Shown here in pieces: positions 18,344 to 25,737 of a stretch of 25,737 bases of DNA; positions within the stretch are counted from its first letter, which is position 1; each line of letters opens with the position of its first letter. The stretch comes from Clostridia bacterium. Lineage in GTDB: Bacteria > Bacillota_A > Clostridia > Christensenellales > Aristaeellaceae. Both the position numbers and the translations under genes were made by a program. The notes beneath the pieces were generated by a model. The model was not told the origin of the DNA, ran no database searches, and saw nothing but the letters and a program-made list of their open reading frames with translations. The stretch lies in the NCBI GenBank assembly GCA_017481065.1, contig JAFUPT010000081.1:1-25737 (forward strand). The letters run 5' to 3'.

Positions 18344-20386
18344 TTACAGATGGCGTGCAATTATTCCGTCAACATCAGCGACATTGTAGGAAACATCATT
18401 GCACCAGATACCAAATTCACCAACACAATTGACTGTTTCGATCCATTCTGCAAGAGCCTTACGCTTTTCCTTGTCTCTCCTTGTCTCTTGCCCCTTCGTT
18501 TCCAACACCAGAGTTTTGCCATTATCAAGGCGAATCAGGTAGTCAGGAGTGTACTTGCGGACAACACCATCGAAAACATACAAAATTTCGAATCCGAGGT
18601 GATCATTTTTTACCCACGCTTTTACATGATCGTTTTTCTCAATCACATAGGATTCTGTTGCTTCCCAAGAACTATCGAAAACGCAATGGCTAATGTGAGA
18701 ATGCTGAGTAATGCAGCATGGCTTGCTGGTAAACCACGTCGGCATGTCGCCAGTCGAACGCACCCTCTTGTTAGGATCAAAGACAGGAACTGCTTTCTCA
18801 GTCTGTTCCATCTTGATAAATCCCCACAAATGCTGAACAATCTTGTTCATGTTCATCATGTAGATAATGCGTTGACGCACAGGATCAATGTTGAACAGCG
18901 GTGGATTGATTACAATAGCACCAGAATTCAGGTATTCTTCAACCAGACGGATAACCTGTCCCAGTAATCCAAGCTTTGTTCCCTTTGATTGCCAAGAGGA
19001 TTTCATCAGGTCATAAACCTGTCCTGCCGTCTCAAAGATAATCCGTTGCATTCGCAATTCGGCATCAAGCTTCTGCAAATCAATCTCCGTACACTTGGTT
19101 AGGTCTGTCTTGCCGTCAATGATAGGTGCAAGATCAGCACGCAAGCGCGTTTCGGAGGCTTCGATCTCCAGCGTATCAATCTTATCAAGATCAACACTCA
19201 ATTTGTGTTTGAATGTTCTGTCGATTCTGATAATGTTAGGCCACGAAATCTGATACTCTGTGCGATCAGGAACCACTTCAATCTGCGTTTTAGGCGGCAC
19301 TGTGGGCGGCGTACCCGCTTCATCAGACTCATGAGGTAGGAAAGTAAAGGGAATGCCGAAGATGTTGACGTATTCCGCTGTAAACATGTCGCTACCTTCT
19401 GCCAAATCATACGATGTACGGCGCAAACCACGACCAACAACCTGTTCACAAAGGAGCTGGCTTGAAAACGCGCGAAGTCCCAGAATGTGAGTAACAGTTT
19501 TTGCATCCCAACCTTCTGTCAGCATACCAACAGAGATGACATTCCGAATTTGTTCGCCACGTTTTCCTTTTTGACCAACGGTATCAACGGTTTCTCTCAG
19601 AATTGCTGCGGCGTCTTTCTTACTGAGCTTCTTTTCGCCAGATTCATCATCAGGTATAGTTTCCACGGGGGTAGCATCACCCGCTGCGTCCATTGTCTTG
19701 GAATCAATGTGAACCGTCAGTTCGGGTACGCACAATTCGTGCACTGGAATTCTGTTATGATCAAAAGCGTATTTGATTCGCGCTGCCGTCTCTGTTCTAT
19801 TCGCAACAGTGATCATCACAGGAGGCACAACAGAGCCAGCTTCTTTCCAGGCTTTGTACTGTTCAAACCAGTCCATACCCAGCAGATAATACGCTTGCGT
19901 CAGAAGATCGGGAAGTGGTTCTTCTGGATCAGCGCGACGGTTGATGTCATCCTTCACTGTTTCATCTGCGTAGATATGATACAGCTTAGAACGGAACGTA
20001 TTCGCATCCTGAACGCCATCATCACGCACAACGACGCGCGGCGTCTTGACCAATCCAGATTCAATACCATCATTCAAGCCGAAGTCGCTGATGACCCAGC
20101 CGAATAGGGCTTCTTCATCATTGCGCTTGCCTGAGGGAGCAAAAGGCGTTGCAGAAAAATCATAGCAAGTCAGGATGTTGCGTGTTTTATGAATGCGATC
20201 CAGACCGCTAATCCAGATCGTCGCCTGTTCTTCTGCTTCTTTTTCCTCTTTGGAAAGCTTTCCCTTGTTTTCGGGATTCTTTCGCCATGCATGATGTGCT
20301 TCGTCATTGATTACAAGAATGTTAGATGCATTCGCCATTTCGCCAAGCACTTCGCGGGTAATATGCTTCATCACTCTTGGCTCCAC
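18344..20386 (-). CDS. Res C-terminal fragment (DEAH helicase and PD-(D/E)XK nuclease)
   Basis: The open frame gives 680 residues from a GTG at 20386; family sequence starts at about residue 10 (TREVLGEM). It holds DEAH (VINDEAHHAW), a SATPF-like motif III (DFSATPFAPSG), motif V (LTEGWDAKTVTHILGLRAF), motif VI (EQVVGRGLRR) and a C-terminal nuclease PDYLIRLDNGKTLVLETKG. No ribosome binding site is evident before the GTG, so independent translation is doubtful. It is the downstream part of the frameshifted res gene. Confidence 0.85.
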   Translation of the reverse strand: MEPRVMKHITREVLGEMANASNILVINDEAHHAWRKNPENKGKLSKEEKEAEEQATIWISGLDRIHKTRNILTCYDFSATPFAPSGKRNDEEALFGWVISDFGLNDGIESGLVKTPRVVVRDDGVQDANTFRSKLYHIYADETVKDDINRRADPEEPLPDLLTQAYYLLGMDWFEQYKAWKEAGSVVPPVMITVANRTETAARIKYAFDHNRIPVHELCVPELTVHIDSKTMDAAGDATPVETIPDDESGEKKLSKKDAAAILRETVDTVGQKGKRGEQIRNVISVGMLTEGWDAKTVTHILGLRAFSSQLLCEQVVGRGLRRTSYDLAEGSDMFTAEYVNIFGIPFTFLPHESDEAGTPPTVPPKTQIEVVPDRTEYQISWPNIIRIDRTFKHKLSVDLDKIDTLEIEASETRLRADLAPIIDGKTDLTKCTEIDLQKLDAELRMQRIIFETAGQVYDLMKSSWQSKGTKLGLLGQVIRLVEEYLNSGAIVINPPLFNIDPVRQRIIYMMNMNKIVQHLWGFIKMEQTEKAVPVFDPNKRVRSTGDMPTWFTSKPCCITQHSHISHCVFDSSWEATESYVIEKNDHVKAWVKNDHLGFEILYVFDGVVRKYTPDYLIRLDNGKTLVLETKGQETRRDKEKRKALAEWIETVNCVGEFGIWCNDVSYNVADVDGIIARHL

Positions 20387-21119
20387 GTTTATCTACGCTC
20401 TTGCGCTTCGCAATGGTTTCTTCATCATCCCATGCAAGTGCTTGCCAGTTTGTAATCAGTACCTTGCCTTGACGTAGCTTATCCATCAACGCAACAGGAA
20501 CGATGTTGAATTGCCTGTAATAGTTAACATCACCGCCTGTCTGCAAAACTTGCAGTCGGCTTTTTACTGTCAGGCCGGGAGCAACGATGAATACATACTT
20601 GGAAAAGCGTTTATCCTGCGGATAGGCAACCTTATTACAAACCATCCACGCAATAAGCATAGCCATGACCGTCGTTTTACCGCCGCCTGTGCAAAGCTTC
20701 GTACAAAGTCTGCGGAAAGCACCGCCGTCACTTGGAATATCAATACCAACCTTCTGTGCAGCCGGAGCTTCCGCCAGCCACATGAGTGTTTCCATGGCGT
20801 CAAGCTGGCAGAAGAAGAATTGATACTGTCGCGCGTCCTTGTCATTCCAGTGATCCAACAGTTTCTTCGTGACGCCGGTAACGCCGGGATATCCCGCTTC
20901 GCGCCATGCTTTGACGCGAGGACGAATCTTGTTGACAAGAGGCAATTCGATGAATTGGCCGATATCATTGTACTGATTGGAGCCTTGTCCCGCAATGAAG
21001 TAACCAGCGGGGCGGCGTCCGGGTTCTTTGATGAACCGCTGACCGTTCAGATCATACTTCCAATGATGTTCTGGCTCACGAAATGCCGAATTGATGATTA
21101 GCTGTTCAATTCCTGCCAT
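20322..21119 (-). CDS. Res N-terminal fragment (Walker A part)
   Basis: The open frame gives 265 residues. The opening MAGIEQLIINSAFREPEHHW and the Walker A KLCTGGGKTTVMAML (TGGGKTT at about 144-150) belong to the type III-like restriction family, as does the FIVAPGLTVKSRL block (motif Ia). The last 12 residues (YPRSAWRNGECI) are out of frame and unlike the family. Alone it lacks DEAH and nuclease motifs, so it cannot be a working helicase. It is translated directly after mod. Confidence 0.85.
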   Translation of the reverse strand: MAGIEQLIINSAFREPEHHWKYDLNGQRFIKEPGRRPAGYFIAGQGSNQYNDIGQFIELPLVNKIRPRVKAWREAGYPGVTGVTKKLLDHWNDKDARQYQFFFCQLDAMETLMWLAEAPAAQKVGIDIPSDGGAFRRLCTKLCTGGGKTTVMAMLIAWMVCNKVAYPQDKRFSKYVFIVAPGLTVKSRLQVLQTGGDVNYYRQFNIVPVALMDKLRQGKVLITNWQALAWDDEETIAKRKSVDKRGAKSDEAYYPRSAWRNGECI

Positions 21120-23647
21120 TATTCATCACCAATCCTTATCACTTTCAGGCTTTCAATGCCACGGTCATCAATGATCTTTACAGCAATACGGCTGTTGGGC
21201 TGCACATGGAACCAAAGCGATTCACAACCGGCGTACTGTTCGATCTTCTCTTGGTCAATCTCAGCACGCAGCGTCTTAGCGAGTTTATTCCAACCATCCT
21301 TTGCGCCGCCCATCGGGAAGAATACCTGTTTCGGCTCGATGCACATGCCATCGTAGTCCGTATCAAGCATCCACATAGCAATGCGAGATGTAGAGCCGGA
21401 CTCAACCGTGCCTTTTTTGACGTCGTAATAGTCGAAACCCTTGACCTTCACCTTGCAGCGAGTCTTGCTGCGGCCATCACGGATCAATTCAACGTCAGGC
21501 TGACCGACAAGCCAGAAGGACTGGTCGGAAGAACGCTTTTTCTTCAAATCGTCCGTCATCAGGTCAGTGTTCATCTGTGCTTTCAGCAGCGTTACGCCGG
21601 GATAGATGAATTCGTCGATGTCCTTTGCGGCTTCCGGGTCAAACTGGAAAGCAGCAAAAATAACCAGCTTGGGCGCAGGACGCAGACGTTCGACTTCATC
21701 CATCGCCATGGCAACCATGCGCGAGTCAAGAGGCTTCGTTTCGCCAGCAAAGCAAATCACTGCGCGGCGAGGTTCTTCTTCCTTGGTTTCCGCTTCTGCT
21801 TGCAGATATTTCGTGCCGGACATTGGTTCTACGCGACTGAATTCCAGACGCACGCCGCCACGGCCCAAGATACCCGTTGCGCGGAGCTGGTCACGCCAGT
21901 CGGTCTGCTTCGCAGTCAAATCTTCCTCTGCATCATCCAGTTCATCCAAAGGACGGACAACCGGCGCAGGAAGTGCTTCAACAGTGAAGGGGCCAGTTAT
22001 ACGAACTTTCTTCTTGTCGATCTCAGGTTGATCATAAAGAATTTCGGATGCAGGAGGCTCATTGTTAGCAATAGCTTTCAGCGTGATATGTGGTACTGTC
22101 TTATAAACAAATCCGCTTCCAACACCCTGTTCCTCATGTGCCAATTTATAGTAATCAAACGTCGCAGTCATTAAGCGTTGTTTTGCAAGAGCGATTGCAA
22201 CACGCGATGTATCACAAGTAATCCATCGGCGTCCCCATTGTTCGGCAACAAATGCCGTTGTGCCGCTTCCACAGGTTATGTCCAAAACCAAATCGCCGGG
22301 ATCAGTTGTCATCAGCATACATCTTGCAATTACTTTGGTATAGGTCTGAACAACATAGATATTTTCAGTAGAAAAGGTACTTTGTACTGTATCAGTCCAC
22401 ATATTGTTCAAAGCAACCACCGGAAAATCATCGATGTAGCGTTTGTACGACAATGTATTTCCAATGCCCAATAGCCGCCCTGCTGCGGCGAGATTCGGCA
22501 AACCTTTTAAGCCGGGCTTCCAGTGATTACCCGCTGACGGATAGTACAGTTTTCCTTCATACTCAAACGGTTTTGAGCCTTCTTCCGACGCTCCTTGCGA
22601 TGTAATATTTGCTGTTCTAAATCGACGGCCCACGGGCATGGGAGCCTTGCCGGTAAGTTCGTCCTTTGTTAGGCGACGCCATGAGCCATCTGGCAAATCA
22701 ATACAATTGTAGGAAGAATCGGAAACATCATCACCCAATAATCCATACAAAAGACGACTCTTGACCTTAGATTTATCTTTCGCAAACCACACCAGATAAT
22801 CACATACACCAGCAACAATGTTTGATGCTTGTCCCGAGGTCTTTTTGAAAGAAATCTGAGCGCAGAAATTTGATGCTCCAAATACCTCTTCGACAATATT
22901 TCGTACATAGTGCAAATTCTCATCACTAATCTGAACGAATACACTTCCCGAATCGGCCAGAAGCTCTTTTGCCAGAAGCAAACGATCTCTCAAATATGTC
23001 AAGTACGAATGAACGCCTAATTCCCAAGTATCACGGAATGCCTTGATCATCTCTGGCTCTTGGCTCAAATCTTCATCCTTTTTATCCTTGACGTCTCTTT
23101 TATTCACGAACGGCTGGAAATTGGAACCGTACTTGATGCCATACGGCGGATCAATGTACACCATCTGTACCTGACCAGCCATACCTTCTTTTTCAAGCAT
23201 GGAATTCATGATAACCAGACTATCACCAGCAATCATGCGGTTCGTCCAGTCAACGCCGTGCTGATAGAACTGAATAGCAGTTTGACGTCTACGCATACGT
23301 TCCAGCGGCGTTTCAAACATGCTCAACTGTTCCACTTCGGGCGCGTAATGCTCACCAATCGTCTGCACAGCGTTGATAATACGATGCGGCTTAATGGATT
23401 CATGAATGTGGATAGAGGAAGTAGGTACGTCAAAGCTCATTCCTTCTGCTTTTCCTGCCCATTGCAGAGAGGGATCAATGTGCGGATCGTACTGATAGGT
23501 TTTCACCTTTTCCTCAGACTTATCATGCTGCGCCATGCCAACAGGCGGGTTGTTCGCACGCTTCTTATCGTCATGCGTATAGGCTTCAATCTCCCGCAGC
23601 TTGGAAATATCAATATCCAGTGTCTGATTTTTTGCTCTCCGTGCCAC
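21119..23647 (-). CDS. mod: Type III-like DNA adenine methyltransferase Mod
   Basis: Mod should transfer a methyl group from S-adenosylmethionine to adenine N6 in a specific site and give the Res subunit its specificity. The 842-residue protein has DPPYGIKYGSNF (motif IV, about 166-177) before DLVLDITCGSGTTAF (motif I, about 452-466), the order of the beta class of amino-methyltransferases. The region between, about 260-420, should hold target recognition. About 350 further residues after the catalytic core make it larger than classical Mod proteins (near 640). The start is a GTG directly after the radical SAM stop, 8 nt behind AGGAGG. Its stop overlaps the res start. All motifs are intact, so it may work as an orphan methyltransferase. 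Confidence 0.9.
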   Translation of the reverse strand: MARRAKNQTLDIDISKLREIEAYTHDDKKRANNPPVGMAQHDKSEEKVKTYQYDPHIDPSLQWAGKAEGMSFDVPTSSIHIHESIKPHRIINAVQTIGEHYAPEVEQLSMFETPLERMRRRQTAIQFYQHGVDWTNRMIAGDSLVIMNSMLEKEGMAGQVQMVYIDPPYGIKYGSNFQPFVNKRDVKDKKDEDLSQEPEMIKAFRDTWELGVHSYLTYLRDRLLLAKELLADSGSVFVQISDENLHYVRNIVEEVFGASNFCAQISFKKTSGQASNIVAGVCDYLVWFAKDKSKVKSRLLYGLLGDDVSDSSYNCIDLPDGSWRRLTKDELTGKAPMPVGRRFRTANITSQGASEEGSKPFEYEGKLYYPSAGNHWKPGLKGLPNLAAAGRLLGIGNTLSYKRYIDDFPVVALNNMWTDTVQSTFSTENIYVVQTYTKVIARCMLMTTDPGDLVLDITCGSGTTAFVAEQWGRRWITCDTSRVAIALAKQRLMTATFDYYKLAHEEQGVGSGFVYKTVPHITLKAIANNEPPASEILYDQPEIDKKKVRITGPFTVEALPAPVVRPLDELDDAEEDLTAKQTDWRDQLRATGILGRGGVRLEFSRVEPMSGTKYLQAEAETKEEEPRRAVICFAGETKPLDSRMVAMAMDEVERLRPAPKLVIFAAFQFDPEAAKDIDEFIYPGVTLLKAQMNTDLMTDDLKKKRSSDQSFWLVGQPDVELIRDGRSKTRCKVKVKGFDYYDVKKGTVESGSTSRIAMWMLDTDYDGMCIEPKQVFFPMGGAKDGWNKLAKTLRAEIDQEKIEQYAGCESLWFHVQPNSRIAVKIIDDRGIESLKVIRIGDE

Positions 23648-24412
23648 TTATTTATCCTCCTGTTCACTCATTGTGCCGTTCTTTATGTGGTAAGCTATAT
23701 TTCGTGTTGTACAGAACTCAATTACCCTTTCAGCACATTCATCATAGAATTTCTGATACTCACGGTATTCGGATACAACTTTGTTATAATGCAGACGCCC
23801 GAAAATAATCTTATCAGTAAAAGCCAATGCATTAAGCAGATCATCGAGGTTTTGCTCAATGATATTGGGCGTTGGATACGGTTCAATGCTTACCCATGTG
23901 TTGCACCCCTGATCACTTAAGAACCTGAGCGCGTTTAGCCTTTCGGTTAAGCTTGATGCACCGGGCTCATATTGCTGTCTGAATTCGTCGTTCAGAGAAA
24001 CCATCGTGATACCATACTCGTTGCGCTGCGGCAGTGCAGCTAGAGACTGCGGAAGAATTCCCTTGGTTAATACGGAACATTTCACTCCATAAGCGTTTGC
24101 CGCGCGAAGCACCGACATGCTCAACTCAGAAATATCCTCTCGCCCATACATAAAAGGATCTGTTGTAAAGCAAAGATGCAGTGTTTCTATTTTATCTCTA
24201 TAACGCGGCAATTCTTTCAACAATATCTCCATGGTATTCTCTACGATTTGCGGTTCAATCCATTCTTCATATGTCTTCACTTTTCCGAACCGTTTGGCCA
24301 TCATAAAAGCATAACAGGGATACTTACAACCATGGGAACATCCCTGAACATGGTTGAGCGTATAATCGCCATATTCTACGCCAGTTTTATAAATCAAAGA
24401 TTTGCGAATCAC
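23648..24412 (-). CDS. SplB-like radical SAM protein
   Basis: A 254-residue radical SAM enzyme related to the SplB group (COG1533), which contains spore photoproduct lyase. The iron-sulfur motif is GCSHGCKYPCYA, with Cys25, Cys29 and Cys33. This is Cx3Cx3C, with one residue more than the usual Cx3Cx2C. Further SplB-type marks are CFTTDPFMYG, SVLTKGILPQ, MVSLNDEFRQQYEPGASSLTERLNAL and WVSIEPYPTPNI. The start is a GTG at 24412. It lies 13 nt after tcmP and directly abuts mod, so translation is probably coupled. A substrate cannot be read from the sequence. Its pairing with TcmP fits the three-cysteine-motif partner relationship after which TcmP is named. Confidence 0.85.
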   Translation of the reverse strand: MIRKSLIYKTGVEYGDYTLNHVQGCSHGCKYPCYAFMMAKRFGKVKTYEEWIEPQIVENTMEILLKELPRYRDKIETLHLCFTTDPFMYGREDISELSMSVLRAANAYGVKCSVLTKGILPQSLAALPQRNEYGITMVSLNDEFRQQYEPGASSLTERLNALRFLSDQGCNTWVSIEPYPTPNIIEQNLDDLLNALAFTDKIIFGRLHYNKVVSEYREYQKFYDECAERVIEFCTTRNIAYHIKNGTMSEQEDK

Positions 24413-24425
24413 ATTAACTCACGCC

Positions 24426-25265
24426 TTATTTCTTATTATCCAAAATATGATTTGCGACCTTCATCGCCAACCCCTGTGCTCTAACGTTTTTGCTTGCTAC
24501 GGCAAAGCAGAACAGGAAAAGTGGGCTGTTCCTAGAATTGAAAAGGATACGGGATTTGTTCGACACTGCTGGAAAGATAGTGCCGAGCCTATTTTCGATA
24601 TATGCCTTTAGAGATTTCGTATTTGCAGTACACATTTTCGAATGATCATCAAACATATTAATTTGCGGATCTTCTTTGTAGAATTCGGTCTCCCAGCTAT
24701 TATCACCAAATATTGCATTCAGTTTGGGTTTCCATGTCGGATCTACTTCGCCCTTCCTCTTCATCATGCGGTTTGCTGCATTGAACGGAAAAAGGTACCA
24801 CACATCAATTGCTTCGGTATTGGCGATTGCTTGAAGGGTTTCCCATTTTACATCAGCCGCATAGGGATCGAGGAAAAGGACAGCGCGTACTTTTTTCCAA
24901 TCTACTTTCTTGCAGATATCCAGCAAGACTGTATTGCAATCGTCGCTGAAGATTTTGACACGTGCCTTATGGTCAGGGAATTCGTCTGTGACCATCTGCT
25001 CCAATTCGCTGGCATATTCCTTATTCTTTTCAATGAAAACGTACTCAGCGAATCGTTCTTTTGCTTGCAAGGCCAATTTCGCAGAACCGTCAACTTCCTC
25101 ATTTGTATCACCCATGCGGATCTTGCCCGTTCCGGCAAACGCATCAATGTAAATTAACTGGAACGGCTGTTTTTTGAGTGCCGTCACATAGAAGTCTAGA
25201 TAGTCGGAAAGAATATTGAGTTTTTCGATTGTCCAAGCACCGCCGAAATTCTGTTTTGTACTCAT
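24426..25265 (-). CDS. tcmP: Three-Cys-motif partner protein TcmP
   Basis: TcmP proteins are of unknown function and are found next to proteins with a three-cysteine motif, here the radical SAM gene. From the ATG at 25265 there are 279 residues. FGGAWTIEKLNILSDYL opens the protein, followed by LIYIDAFAGTGKI (41-47 DAFAGTG), VFIEKN (Glu79), FSDDCN (107-110), VLFLDPYA (133-136 DPYA) and WYLFPFNAANRMM. These follow motifs I, II, III and IV of class I SAM-dependent methyltransferases, so a methyltransferase role is a fair inference. AGGAGG lies 11 nt upstream; an alternative ATG at 25274 is only 2 nt from it. The gene sits between the partial Fic gene and the radical SAM gene. Confidence 0.9.
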   Translation of the reverse strand: MSTKQNFGGAWTIEKLNILSDYLDFYVTALKKQPFQLIYIDAFAGTGKIRMGDTNEEVDGSAKLALQAKERFAEYVFIEKNKEYASELEQMVTDEFPDHKARVKIFSDDCNTVLLDICKKVDWKKVRAVLFLDPYAADVKWETLQAIANTEAIDVWYLFPFNAANRMMKRKGEVDPTWKPKLNAIFGDNSWETEFYKEDPQINMFDDHSKMCTANTKSLKAYIENRLGTIFPAVSNKSRILFNSRNSPLFLFCFAVASKNVRAQGLAMKVANHILDNKK

Positions 25266-25281
25266 TACATCCATTCCTCCT

Positions 25282-25737
25282 TTATCGATTGTATACATAC
25301 ACCGTCCCGCGTCCATTGCCAATCTTGATGATCGTGCCATCCTTCACTAGATCACCAAGAGTCCTTTCAATGGTTGTGGCGCTGATGTCCGGGCAAGCGT
25401 CCATGATATCCTTTTTCGTCACCTTGCCCAGCTTGTTTTCAATGAACTGGCGCACGCGCTCCGGCTTGGAGATTCCCTTCGTGGTCAAATGCTCCACGCG
25501 CTCAGAGAATGTCTTGTATGCGCTCTTGATGATCCCCAGCATGTAGGAGACGAAAGGCATGTAATCATTCGTGCCGTCATGCCAGCCGGTAGAGCTTGCT
25601 TGCAGCGCATCGTAATAGGTGTCCTTCGTCTTTTCGATCAGCATTTCGATACTGATATACTTGCCGACGATGTATCCGCTACGATAAAGGAGCAAGAGGG
25701 TCAAGAGGCGGCTCATGCGTCCGTTGCCATCGTTGAA
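25282..25737 (-). CDS. Fic family protein, C-terminal part, cut by window edge
   Basis: The frame enters from the right edge as FNDGNGRMSRLLTLLLLYRSG, the second half of the Fic loop HPFxDGNGR; the His lies just outside. A helical region follows, then a C-terminal winged helix (about the last 65 residues: KPERVRQFIENKLGKVTKKDIMDACPDISATTIERTLGDLVKDGTI). 151 residues are visible. It ends 16 nt before the tcmP start, so it is probably the upstream member of the Fic > tcmP > radical SAM > mod > res transcript. Whether it has an inhibitory helix cannot be seen. It is a second Fic protein in the same island and is not a close copy of the one at 16072-17256. Confidence 0.9.
   Translation of the reverse strand, partial: FNDGNGRMSRLLTLLLLYRSGYIVGKYISIEMLIEKTKDTYYDALQASSTGWHDGTNDYMPFVSYMLGIIKSAYKTFSERVEHLTTKGISKPERVRQFIENKLGKVTKKDIMDACPDISATTIERTLGDLVKDGTIIKIGNGRGTVYVYNR

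Larger units (their letters stand above)
18344..21119 (-). pseudogene. Type III-like restriction endonuclease subunit Res, frameshifted
   Basis: This is the whole span of a DEAD/DEAH-box restriction subunit that would be 924 residues if one base were removed. Reading from 21119, the frame is correct through Tyr253 (SVDKRGAKSDEAY). An extra A at 20360 or 20361 (plus strand) then shifts it, and the family sequence resumes as TREVLGEMANASNILVINDEAHHAW in another frame. The domain order once repaired is Walker A, DEAH, helicase motifs V and VI, then a C-terminal PD-ETK nuclease. The start ATG overlaps the mod stop by one base (TAATG). As read, helicase and nuclease are separated and the enzyme should be dead. 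An assembly error, phase variation or recoding remain possible. Confidence 0.82.

Noticed and set aside
25266..25340. Longer tcmP start, 25 codons upstream of 25265
   Set aside because: It would overlap the Fic gene and run through the ribosome binding site. Family similarity begins at STKQNFGGAW.

Overview
The window looks like a chromosomal stretch from an anaerobic member of the Clostridia (Bacillota). The reasons are strong AGGAGG ribosome binding sites, a perfect CIRCE heat-shock operator in front of hrcA-grpE-dnaK, the neighbourhood rpmE / DUF1385-like / prmC / prfA / Sua5, and CCA encoded in the tRNA. The genus cannot be fixed from this sequence. Base composition looks GC-rich in the core half (about 1-13,500) and clearly more AT-rich to the right.

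Core half. On the minus strand the HrcA regulon runs hrcA-grpE-dnaK, with dnaK cut by the left edge. On the plus strand follow rpmE with its own promoter and terminators, then a DUF1385-like membrane protein, prmC, prfA, a Sua5-type threonylcarbamoyl-AMP synthase and a GNAT acetyltransferase. prmC and prfA are functionally linked, since PrmC methylates the GGQ glutamine of the release factor. A NUDIX hydrolase then overlaps by 4 nt a REP-associated tyrosine transposase (RAYT). Two inverted 27-nt REP-like palindromes lie in frame inside that RAYT. gyrB-gyrA lie on the minus strand, and their promoter diverges from a tRNA-Arg promoter.

Integrated element. An intact tRNA-Arg(CCU), preceded by a truncated tRNA-Arg-like sequence, marks the start of an element that runs past the right edge. 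Next to it are a 14-bp repeat of the tRNA 3' end, several TTGCTAAT repeats that may be integrase arm sites, a tyrosine integrase and an excisionase-like protein. The cargo is all on the minus strand: a class II Fic protein, a small PD-(D/E)XK-like protein, a roughly 350-bp non-coding block with five perfect hairpins, and a tightly packed cluster. In transcription order the cluster is fic (partial) > tcmP > SplB-like radical SAM > mod > res, with gaps or overlaps of only -1 to about 16 nt.

The res gene carries a one-base insertion that splits it between the Walker A and DEAH motifs. As read, the restriction activity should be lost while the methyltransferase stays intact, unless this is an assembly error or a switch. 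The most interesting unit is the co-transcribed Fic / TcmP / radical SAM / type III-like Mod-Res set, which may be a composite defence or DNA-modification system. The next are the multi-hairpin non-coding block and the RAYT containing its own REP-like palindromes. I see no rRNA genes and no CRISPR array.
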